A stretch of DNA of 64,000 nt from Mugil cephalus. Its lineage: Eukaryota > Chordata > Actinopteri > Mugiliformes > Mugilidae. The translations under genes and the position numbers were made by a program. The stretch's first letter is position 1; each line of letters opens with the position of its first letter. This document shows positions 12,201 through 20,671 of this stretch, piece by piece. The stretch is from contig NC_061782.1 of assembly GCF_022458985.1 (NCBI RefSeq), positions 13,967,672 through 14,031,671 of the forward strand, read 5' to 3'. The notes under the pieces were generated by a model that was given only the letters and a program-made list of their open reading frames with translations, was not told the origin of the DNA and did not search any database.

Positions 12201-13383
12201 GCTGTTGCATTATTCAGTAAGAATTTAAACTGAAAACTCTCTGTGGACTGTAACACCGGGAAAGCTGTTAATGGAAACGCTGTCTTGAAGTTGTGTCACA
12301 CACACTGGTTTTACTATCAGTTTCATATTATGTATTGAAAGGATTAGAAAGAAATTGATCAGCTCAAATGAATAAAATAATAAATGTGATTTTATATACA
12401 GTTACTTGCAGCCTGGAGGCCACTGTGACAACTTGGTTTGTTCTCTAATGTCACTAACCTCCTGCAGGGGTCAGTCTTGCTCTGAGCCGTGACAGCTGGA
12501 ACATGATCTGAGGTCTCTTCATCTACTTTGAGGTCGTTCCTTGTCCTGCTAGCAAACAAAAAGCAACATCTTAGAAAGACACATTTATTATGAACTCCGC
12601 TGCACATTCCAGCAATTAGTATGAGATATTACAAAAGCTAGAATCAAGTTCATTACAAAGATTAGGAGAGAAAAACGTTATATGTTGATATCCATTGAGA
12701 TACTATTCCTTATATTAATGGAGCTTGAATGTATTTAAGGCAACATAACTGATTAAAGAAATATCCAAGGGTGCTATTAAATAGCTGAGGTTGGGCTGCT
12801 GTTTGATGAGGAGCCGAGTCTGTACCATGCTGGACCAGGCACGGAGAATTCAGCTCAAAATGAGCCTTGTTTCTCAGCAGTCTTTGAAAAATTCCTGACA
12901 TGTTTTGTTCACATAAGCAAGGCTTTCCCTGTGACTGGGCTGGCCTGAGTTTAGAGGGCTTAAAGGGCTGCTTGAAAACATCTGATTCCTCCACATTAAG
13001 CAGCGAGGCTGGTCTGGTGAGTAGGGTGTTTTTTTGTTGAGTTAAATATTGAGCCACAAAACAACAAAGTGATTTGCTTGGTATTTTCCTTTTGTTAATA
13101 TGTAGAATGAATGCATGCTGTTAATCCGATCATCCTAAATAGAGAAAGAGGTCACGTGGAAGAGCGCATTCTTATGTTCTGGACATGATATAACGTTTTT
13201 ATATAACATTAATGTCATATATCTTGATAATTCTGATCAGTATGCATGCAGTGTAAAAATAAACGTATAAGTTAAGGTAATGTCATGCTAACAGGAAAGA
13301 TAAAAGCATCTTAATCCGGCTAAGGGCTATTTGAAACTTTATGTGTGTGCATGTTTTCTCTGGAGTTGGCCTGAGGCCTGACC
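9201..13383. other. Intergenic sequence between the array and the first prxl2a gene
   Basis: No supported gene. It contains poly-A and poly-T tracts near 11890, 11938 and 12041 and several unrelated short open frames. A minus-strand exon-like block at 12462-12546 and a 115-codon minus-strand frame at 12710-13057 match no family I recognise. The promoter and any 5' noncoding exon of the first prxl2a copy should lie in its last few hundred bases; a CACGTG E-box occurs near 13154. Confidence 0.5.
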
Positions 13384-14788
13384 ATGACAACTGTGACCAC
13401 GGTCCTGAAGGCAGTGAGCCTGTTTGTTGCAGAGCTCATCAGCTCCATCACAGACTGGTTCCAGACCAAACCAGCATGGGCCAACCCAGATGTGCTGGGG
13501 GAAACGGAGCTGAAGACGACTGGAGGTGGTGAGTCAGAAAACTGAAACAATCTGAACCAGTTAACTTGCAGCACGACTTTTAACCATGACGTTCTCTGGT
13601 TTGTGTTACTATGCAGCATATGAACACAGAAACACCCAAAAAGGGTGAAGTTTTTACAAAACAAACAAAAAAAAAGACTGTGACTGATTAACTCTGGGAC
13701 AGATTTTTCATAGAACAATGACTGCATTTTTTGCCCACCACTTTTTGGAAGTGTATCAGGAGGAGATCTCTTAACGGCCAGAAGGAACAGGGAGAATGAT
13801 TATTGAAAAATTGCAAAGTTATCCTCTAATCCATCTAAACCTCTTATAATTAAGTGAGATCAACACATAACTTTGGTTTTAACACATAACAAGCTTTAAG
13901 TGTCTGAGAGTATGTCTGACAGCACACAACTCACTTCAAACATCCAGCGTTAAATGAAGCATTTAGATAAAAGAACAGGAAACTTTTAGATTGAGTAACG
14001 CTCCACTATCGCTTCTAGTCCATGAGCAACACAAGGCCAAAACTCTGTGGGAGAAGACTGGCGCCGTGGTCATGGTTGTACGGCGACCTGGATGATTATT
14101 GTGCAGAGAGGTATGAAGTGCCATTGTGCGTGTGCTGAGAACTGTTAAACTTTTTATCCGCGCTATTTAATTTTGTGTCGTTCTTTCTATAGGAGGCCGC
14201 TGAGCTCTCCTCTCTGAAGTCCCAGCTGCAGGACCTTGAAGTGCCTCTCTTTGCAGTGGTGAAAGAAAACCTCGGCAAGGAGCTGGACGGCTTCAAGAAG
14301 TACTTCTCTGGGAAGATCTACGTGGATCAGCAGGTCCGATTTTGCAAAACTGTCCCCGACACAAGTCACTGACTGAAACACTGAGGGTTACACACAGTTC
14401 AAGCCAATTAGCTTCTTTTATGTTACAATTACAGAAAAAATTCTACGGCCCTCAACAGAGGTGGATGTTTCTCTCCATGTTTTTGCGTATCGGTGTGTGG
14501 AGGAACATTTGGAGGGCCTACCGGAGGGGCTTCGGGGGGAATATAAGAGGTGAAGGTTTTGTCCTGGGAGGAGTCTTTGTCATTGGCCCAGGAGATAAGG
14601 TAGGGTGCAAATGACAGTGTAAGTACTGTATGAAAAGCGTGTCTGGATGTTTCCATGTGTCACAGCTGAGTGTGATTTTCCACCAGGGTATTCTACTGGA
14701 ACATCGTGAGATGGAGTTTGGAGATAAAGTGAATCTGTTGGCAGTACTCAGAGCAGCACGCAAAATGCGAGAAGACAGAGGAAGATAG
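13384..14788 (+). CDS. prxl2a: Peroxiredoxin-like 2A / selenoprotein U1, tandem copy 1 (selenoprotein)
   Basis: Thioredoxin-fold redox protein of the PRXL2A (FAM213A, SelU) family. Coding exons: 13384-13528, 14019-14110, 14193-14333, 14435-14599, 14687-14788 (645 nt, 214 aa counting Sec). The TGA at 14093-14095 reads as Sec74 in RRPG-U-LLC-RE, where human has Cys in RRPGCFLCRE. Downstream come EAAELSSLK, an AVVKENLG-type block, KKFYGPQ, GFVLGGVFVIGPGD and GILLEHREMEFGDKV, all family hallmarks. An in-frame TGA nine bases before the ATG fixes the start. The N-terminus (residues 1-30) is hydrophobic but unlike copy 2's glycine-rich segment, while the exon lengths 145, 92, 141 and 165 are identical in both copies. 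A SECIS-like hairpin follows in the 3' UTR. Reading TGA as stop would wrongly make this a pseudogene. Confidence 0.95.
14093..14095 (+). other. prxl2a: Selenocysteine codon (TGA), Sec74 of prxl2a copy 1
   Basis: In-frame TGA between GGA (Gly) and TTA TTG TGC (Leu-Leu-Cys), forming a U-x-x-C redox motif. The frame stays open and homologous to PRXL2A for 140 more residues across three further exons. Confidence 0.93.
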
Positions 14789-15041
14789 ATCCTGAAGATG
14801 AATGAAAGGGCTCCTCTTGTGTGGCCTTATGTAACAGTGGTTGCAGCATGTTTCTACGTGCATGTCTGTGGTCTATAAGCCAGGGTCCCCTCCAACATGT
14901 TACGCTCTACTCACGTTGCAACTGCATGAATTTAATTTAATTTCGGCTGCATCCACAATTTGCTTATATATGTTATGAAATATGGTTAAGATATCAACTG
15001 TTCATTGTCCTTCTGCGTGCATGTTTGTGCGATGGTTACGT

Positions 15042-15110
15042 TGTGTGCTTTCATGACGAATTGTTTCTAAACTCTGCTGAGAGGACAGCTCTGACGCTAC
15101 ACAGCACACA
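15042..15110 (+). promoter_or_regulatory. prxl2a: SECIS element of prxl2a copy 1
   Basis: Seen directly: ATGA at 15053-15056 and TGAC at 15092-15095 can form the non-Watson-Crick quartet. An 11-pair stem with one or two mismatches links GAATTGTTTCT to AGAGGACAGCTC, and AAA at 15069-15071 opens the apical loop. The lower helix is a perfect 8-bp pairing of tgtgtgct (from about 15042) with agcacaca (15103-15110). It lies about 265 nt after the stop codon. Layout and spacing match eukaryotic SECIS elements. Confidence 0.88.
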
Positions 15111-15151
15111 GATCCTAACTTTCCTAACTCTGGCATGACACGACGAAGGAG

Positions 15152-15157
15152 AATAAA
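15152..15157 (+). terminator. prxl2a: Polyadenylation signal AATAAA, prxl2a copy 1
   Basis: Canonical AATAAA about 40 nt past the SECIS element, giving a 3' UTR of roughly 390 nt. The next promoter candidate starts only about 170 bp further on. Confidence 0.75.
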
Positions 15158-15323
15158 TTGTTAAAGTACTGAAACGCATTTATCGTCCATTTGCTGCTAA
15201 CAATAAACCCATAAACCAGTTTTTCTTGTTTTTACCTGGCTGTGAATCTTGCTCCTTATATATTTCAGGGTAATAAGTTAAAATCAGTCTTGCTCGATTA
15301 GTTTTCCTGCGCTCGGAATCTAG

Positions 15324-15382
15324 TACGCATGCGCAAAACATTGACGATTTAGTTTTTTTAGTCGGAGGCGTCATTGATTGTG
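15324..15382 (+). promoter_or_regulatory. prxl2a: Candidate promoter (NRF1-like site) and noncoding exon 1 of prxl2a copy 2
   Basis: TACGCATGCGCA at 15324-15335 matches the NRF1 palindrome at 11 of 12 positions. Downstream, a strong donor TG|GTAAGT ends a possible noncoding exon at 15382, which could splice to the acceptor at 17016-17017. This is inference from motif and donor quality. A CpG-containing NRF1 promoter would fit a housekeeping or mitochondria-linked gene. Confidence 0.45.
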
Positions 15383-17017
15383 GTAAGTCATATTTCATTG
15401 CAAAAAGACTCTTTTTTTAAGGTACTGATCTCAGCGACCACGTCGACAACGTGAACACGTATTAAGGGTCGCTGGCTTTAGCGGTAGACTCACTAAACCA
15501 AACGTAATCTCATATACTAGGCTAATAAATGCTAATAAAACGGACTGTTTTTACGACGCAGACGTCCGTGCGGGACAAGCCACCGCAACTTTGGAGTCAA
15601 CATTGAAAGTATGAGTCCATTATGTAGTTTATTATCTTATCTACAATCCTCCTAAAACTAGCTCTCAAAATTACACATCACATAATTTTTTTATGAATAG
15701 TACCAAGGTCATCATTCGTGTAATTTGCTATCACGGCTATTTGCCACCTCACCATTTGTTTCATAAATAGGTTAAATGTCAGCACAACGTTCACTTCGGT
15801 GGCAAGTGCAAAAAGGGTTGGGTATGGAAGATAATGCTTAGAAACAACAATGAGAAATGAACAGAATATGTATTATTGTAATCATCCAGTATATTTCTGC
15901 TGTATATTACAATGCAGATCGCATCCAGTTGCATGCAGCATTTCACTGTTGTAGATGGACAGACTCATTTTTACTACTTAATATTATATATCTGCATTTG
16001 TTTTGTGTCCTAATTGCGAAAGACTGTTTACTGTCAAGTAAATGTAGTGAGGCGCAAAATGTAAAGCACTAACCTCTAAAATTTAAGGTAGCTTGAAAAT
16101 AAAATAAATAAATAAATACATTACACTGAAATGTACATACATTATTGATTGTAACACAACTAACTAAACGCAGTAATAATAGCAGTTAAATGAAATGATT
16201 TTGGAAATAAGTACTAAGTAACATAATTAATTAAATTCATTAAATATTGCTTTGTTGTTTGCATTTTTCGTTTGCGAGTATTGAGCAACACTACATCACA
16301 TCTGATGGCTCGTTGTTGACGGCTCATGTCAGATCTTGCTTAGATGCAAGAGTCCAGACTCTTCCTGTGCTGCAGGCGTGTGTGTCAGTCTCTATTGGCT
16401 GCAGCTGTTTTCGTAGTTTTTCTTTTTCCTTTTTTTTCTGTCTTTTGTTGAGTTATAAGTTCTTGAAACGCAAAAGTGTGTGGGTGAGTCATTGTTTGAA
16501 AGCGGATGAGCTAAATCACAGGAGAGAAAGCATTTATTCACACTCGGCCGACAAAGACAAGTTAGTATATGACATTTTTACTTTGAAGGGGTGAACACAG
16601 ATAAGCTAGACTACCGCGGCTTATTGTAAACTGACACATTTCTTATGTAACTTTTCAAGTTGATGTTATTATTACATACCAGAGAGCAGAAAGCACAACG
16701 ATAGGAAGTGTATTTGTAAATGGGGAACAGCTGCATAGTCAGAGTAGTAAAATAAGGACCTTCTTTATTTTTATGCGTTTTTAGTTTTGATGAGCCTCAC
16801 TTTCCAGTTTGCAGCATGGGAATTTTTGGGTGTAATTGTAAAACTTGGTTAACTGGTTTAACTGTAGATATAACGCTTTATTTAGAAAATGGTAAAACCA
16901 GAATCCCTGTGAAATTTTGCAGCAGAAGTGCATCGCCTTGTATTTTAACACTCGGTGGCATGGCATGGCGGCATACTTTAACGTGCTTAGAAGAGACCTG
17001 TGTTTTGTGTCTTCCAG
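15383..17017 (+). other. prxl2a: Probable first intron of prxl2a copy 2
   Basis: AT-rich stretch between the candidate noncoding exon and the leader exon. No other gene is seen. Confidence 0.4.
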
Positions 17018-17281
17018 TGAAATCTTGAGGTGTAGTCAGAGGCTGAAACTTTACTCCGATGCTGGCTGTATCTAGATGTTCGACAGCTTTGAGCTGGAGA
17101 GTTCCCCTGCGCTGCTGTGCCCTCTCTCAGGGGAGCTCTACCACGAGCAGCCAGCCCTCCACCACAGCCAAGCCACAGTTTCTAAGAACGCAGACTGCTC
17201 ATTTTCACCAAAGTAAAGCCCAGTCCAGTCCGTACCCAAACAAGATCACTTCAGGCAAGGACTTAGATGACTATCTGCACG
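17018..17281 (+). other. prxl2a: Candidate leader exon of prxl2a copy 2 with presequence-like N-terminus
   Basis: Acceptor tgtcttccag at 17008-17017. The first ATG in the exon is at 17059 and the frame is open for 74 codons to donor CACG|GTTAGC. Joining to the acceptor at 18004-18005 continues in frame into the conserved domain. The leader holds Arg6, Arg14, Arg18, Lys38 and Arg43, many Ser/Thr, and no acidic residue before position 68, like a mitochondrial presequence. The GTTAGC donor is weak, but this gene uses the same donor after the exon ending at 18922. I recognise no homologue of the leader. Confidence 0.55.
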
Positions 17282-19430
17282 GTTAGCTGTTCCCTGTCAC
17301 AACTGTTGGCAACTGTGAAATTTGTTTTGGTAACATTGTTTTGACTACCCGGTTTGTTTCTGCCCTCCGCTTGAATGACCCAGGTCTTCAGGGCATTGAG
17401 AAGAGTTATGAGATTAGAGCTCTCAATAAAGTTAGCAGCTATGTTTTAAAAATAAATCGCACAATAAATAAATTAATTAATTAATAAATAAAATAAAAAA
17501 CTAAATTAGCTTTTCATGTTGGGAAATGTAGTTCTTCTACCTTTTTGGACAAATGTCCGATCAGTAAGAGAAATCAAAACATATCTTGTAACATTTTATC
17601 ATCCACACAAGTAAAGAAAAGAATCACCAGATGAAATGAACAATAGTTGTTCATTTTTACTGTTAAATGATTTTCTGAAACGGAAGATAATAGAAAACAC
17701 AGTAAACTATACAAACGGTAATTAACTGTCCTCATCAAGAAACGTGGCAGCTGGTCTCAGGATTAACTGACATATGTTTTTATGTGATGTATTTAATCCC
17801 ATGAGTGAGGCTCATGTTAGAGTAAAGTGGGAGACTATGTTGGCAAAAAGTGGTACGCTCAAACAGTGCAAACTTAAAATGGGCATGCTGGATCCTGTTG
17901 CCCGAGATAGAGAGATGTAGTTTACTTTGAAACATGCTAACAGAATTTGCCTTTGGGTTATGTGAATGCTGTGACACTTCACGCTTTTGTGTTGTTGTGC
18001 TGCAGTGCTGTCCGCCGGGTCCGGGCTGGACGGGGAGCTGTTTGGTATGGGTTTGTGGTCCCTGGGTCTGGGGGCAGTCGGAGCTGCGCTGGCGGGGATT
18101 TTCTTGGCCAACACTGACCTGTGTCTTACTAAATCTGCCAGTGCATCGCTGGAATACCTTGAAGATGCCGACCTGCGCTCCACTACAGGAGGTAATTAGG
18201 CTCTAATAATGTCACCTGTTCATTTTAACACCAGCAACTTTTTAACACATGGAGAAAAAAATAAAGATGCATCGCCGTCAGAATCAGCCGTGGTAGCTTT
18301 TTTTTACTGATGCGTGTTTGCGTGCATTGTACACGCAGTGAATGAAATTTTGTGTAGTGTTTAAGGAAAAGCAGCTTTTGAAAATCTGCTTGAATCACAG
18401 ATTATATCACTGTAAAGGGACTGAAGGTGAACTGATTTTATACAAATGTTCCACGTGACCATCAGAATCTTCAGTTTGACGGCTGTACCTTTTATCTTTC
18501 ACACTTTATGTAACTCAAAAAATGTCTGCGGCTTTTATTTTATCACTTACATTTCGGTGCGGAGACTTCCTGTAGTGAGTTTTCTCCTTGTTTTGTCTGC
18601 AGACGACAAGGCCATCAAAGCAAAGAGCCTGTGGGACAAGAATGGGGCTGTGGTCATGGCCGTACGACGGCCCGGATGATTTTTGTGCAGAGAGGTGATA
18701 ACAAAAATCCCTGAATATATACCTCTTAGTGCGTGTGAGTTACATTTTTTTCACTGGTGATATAATTTCCTCTCTGTGTAGGAGGCCTCTGAGCTGTCCT
18801 CTCTGAAGCCCCAGCTGGAAGAGCTCGGGGTCCCTCTGTTCGCGGTGGTGAAAGAAGACATCGGCACAGAGATCAGGGACTTCAGACCGCACTTCCATGG
18901 GGACATCTATGTAGATGAGCAGGTTAGCAGCTGTAGATTAGCATCAGATCTACCAGTGCTGCAGCTACAGCAGTGTATTAAAAAAAAAAAAAAAAACAAA
19001 GAAATATGACAGAGGTAATAATTAGGTGATACATTTCCCTTGATATGGCAGACTAAAACTAAATTGTGTGGTTGTAGAAACGCTTCTACGGCCCGATGCA
19101 GAGGAAGATGGGGGGTCTGGGCTTCATTCGCCTCGGAGTGTGGCAGAACTTCATGCGGGCCTGGAGGTCCGGGTACCAGGGCAACATGAACGGAGAGGGC
19201 TTCATCCTCGGGGGGGTGTATGTCATCGGACCAGGGGAGCAGGTAACCCAGCAAATACCGGAGTGGCACCACAAGCGCATGTGGTCCGGGGGTGGCTTTA
19301 TGACACGTGTCTGATTTCTTGTTTTGTTTTGCAGGGCATTCTCCTGGAACACCGCGAGAAGGAGTTCGGCGATAAGGTGGCGACAGCTGATGTCCTCGAG
19401 GCCATTAAGAAAATCGTACCAGTGAAATAA
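17059..19430 (+). CDS. prxl2a: Peroxiredoxin-like 2A / selenoprotein U1, tandem copy 2 (selenoprotein)
   Basis: Second tandem SelU-type redox gene. Exons: 17059-17281 (leader, less certain), 18006-18191, 18603-18694, 18782-18922, 19078-19242, 19335-19430. With the leader the product is 300 aa. From the conserved internal ATG at 18047, which matches human MGMWS, it is 212 aa. The short form begins MGLWSLGLGAVGAALAGIFLANTD, a hydrophobic anchor-like segment retained from human PRXL2A. The TGA at 18677-18679 encodes Sec74 (short form) in RRPG-U-FLC-RE. The rest (EASELSSLK, AVVKEDIG, KRFYGPMQRK, GFIRLGVW, GEGFILGGVYVIGPGEQ, GILLEHREKEFGDKV) is closer to the human protein than copy 1 is. A SECIS-like element and AATAAA lie downstream. 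The Sec gene itself is well supported; the leader is inferred from frame and splice sites. Confidence 0.92.
18677..18679 (+). other. prxl2a: Selenocysteine codon (TGA), Sec74 of prxl2a copy 2 (short-form numbering)
   Basis: In-frame TGA between GGA (Gly) and TTT TTG TGC (Phe-Leu-Cys), replacing the first Cys of the human CFLC motif. Four further in-frame stretches of homology follow across three more exons. Confidence 0.93.
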
Positions 19431-19930
19431 TTTTTCGTAGCATGAGACAAAAAGCAGGTACACTGTATGAGTTCAGAACTTGACACCTTGAATTGCAGTC
19501 TGTTAATGAAAAATAGCTAATATATAGATGTTTGTTTAATATCATAATATACCTCTGTCTTTTTGCACGTTACTTATTTGCTGTTAGTTATGACAGTTGA
19601 GCTGAGTTAATGTTTTTAGAGAGCATTCGTCTTGAATTATTCCTCTTTACCTCTGCAGACACCAGCCAGGTAGATATTTGACACGGGTACGAAAAAGTAA
19701 GGGACTTAAAAAGGCAGCATTTTCGTTCAGGTACATCAGCCTTTAAGCGTAGTTTCACTTGAAATGTGTCCACTAGAAAATCACGCATGTCTTCTAAAGG
19801 CTGGTTCTGACATTTGATTCCAATTATGTAGAAATATCTGTCTGTTAGAGGTACATTTTTAATAGTGTTCCATTTGCTTCAGCCACCTTGACCGGGCCTC
19901 CGACATGACAGACGAGAGTCCGCGGTCTGC

Positions 19931-20005
19931 ATGTGTGATAATGACAACTTGACTCTAAACTCAGCGCTGAGAGGAGCAGGTTAGATGAACAAACACACGC
20001 GGCCT
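19931..20005 (+). promoter_or_regulatory. prxl2a: SECIS element of prxl2a copy 2
   Basis: ATGA at 19941-19944, AAA at 19957-19959 in the apical loop, and a GA at 19984-19985 completing the quartet. The stem pairs AACTTG with CAGGTT and CTCT with AGAG-type bases around one bulge. The lower helix pairs GTGTG with CACAC. The apical half (TCTAAACTC..GC..GAGAGGA) closely matches the copy 1 element, as expected after duplication. It lies about 510 nt after the stop codon. Confidence 0.82.
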
Positions 20006-20126
20006 GGACTCCCGTCGTCACGCTGAGGCGCGTTTGCGGGTCCTCGATGCAGGTGTTGCTTGAATTTGTGTGTGTGATAGAAACTTGAATGTACCTGCGT
20101 TTCAGCTCATTAGCTGCAGATGAACA

Positions 20127-20132
20127 AATAAA
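20127..20132 (+). terminator. prxl2a: Polyadenylation signal AATAAA, prxl2a copy 2
   Basis: Canonical AATAAA about 130 nt after the SECIS, implying a 3' UTR near 720 nt that includes the SECIS. Confidence 0.7.
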
Positions 20133-20569
20133 GACCTCGTCACTATATACTCGGCCGTGCCGTCGCGTGTATTTGTCAATCCTTATCTTGGTGCTTTGAG
20201 ACGAATACTAATGGAGAGTGCGAACTCATTTTAGCACCTAGAAGTGAAACCAAACGTGTTAGATGCAGATAAATTGCGTGAAAGACAGCCTGCGTTACCG
20301 CAAGTCATAGTATCAGATGACAGTAGTTTTTTTTAACATGGTAATATTTTTTTAATATAGCACCTCACATGTTATAACTGACAGAACTTATCATAGTGCA
20401 TTATTATGGTCCAGATAATCACATTGTTCATCAGATGGATGGTCGGGTGCATGTATGTCACATATGGCACCAGGAAGAAAAGAACTTGGTTGTTCTTGGT
20501 CTGTAACAATGTTTGTAACATCCGACTCTTTACACAGAAATGAGATCGTCAATGTCAATCAGTTCACAG

Positions 20570-20603
20570 GTGGCTGGTTTTAATGTTATGGCTGATTGGT
20601 GTA
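20570..20603. mobile_element. Solo terminal fragment of a fish DNA transposon
   Basis: Ends in 'taatgttatggctgat' followed by tggtgta. It resembles the right terminal inverted repeat of the complete element at 37382-37851 (taatgttaaggctgatcagtg). No matching left end is seen nearby, so this is a truncated relic. Confidence 0.5.
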
Positions 20604-20671
20604 TATTAAATTTGGTGATAATATATAATAGTGTTTAATATTAATGCATTGAACGGACAGGAAACAGACAT

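Noticed and set aside
12462..12546. Minus-strand exon-like block (good acceptor, GTTAGT donor), possibly with a 115-codon frame at 12710-13057, as a hidden gene such as dydc between mat1a and prxl2a
   Set aside because: The translations match no DYDC or other family I recall and no consistent multi-exon model could be built.
13384..19430. Both prxl2a copies as pseudogenes because of internal TGA
   Set aside because: The TGA is at the same conserved redox position in both, reading frames and splice sites stay intact afterwards, and SECIS-like hairpins follow each stop codon.
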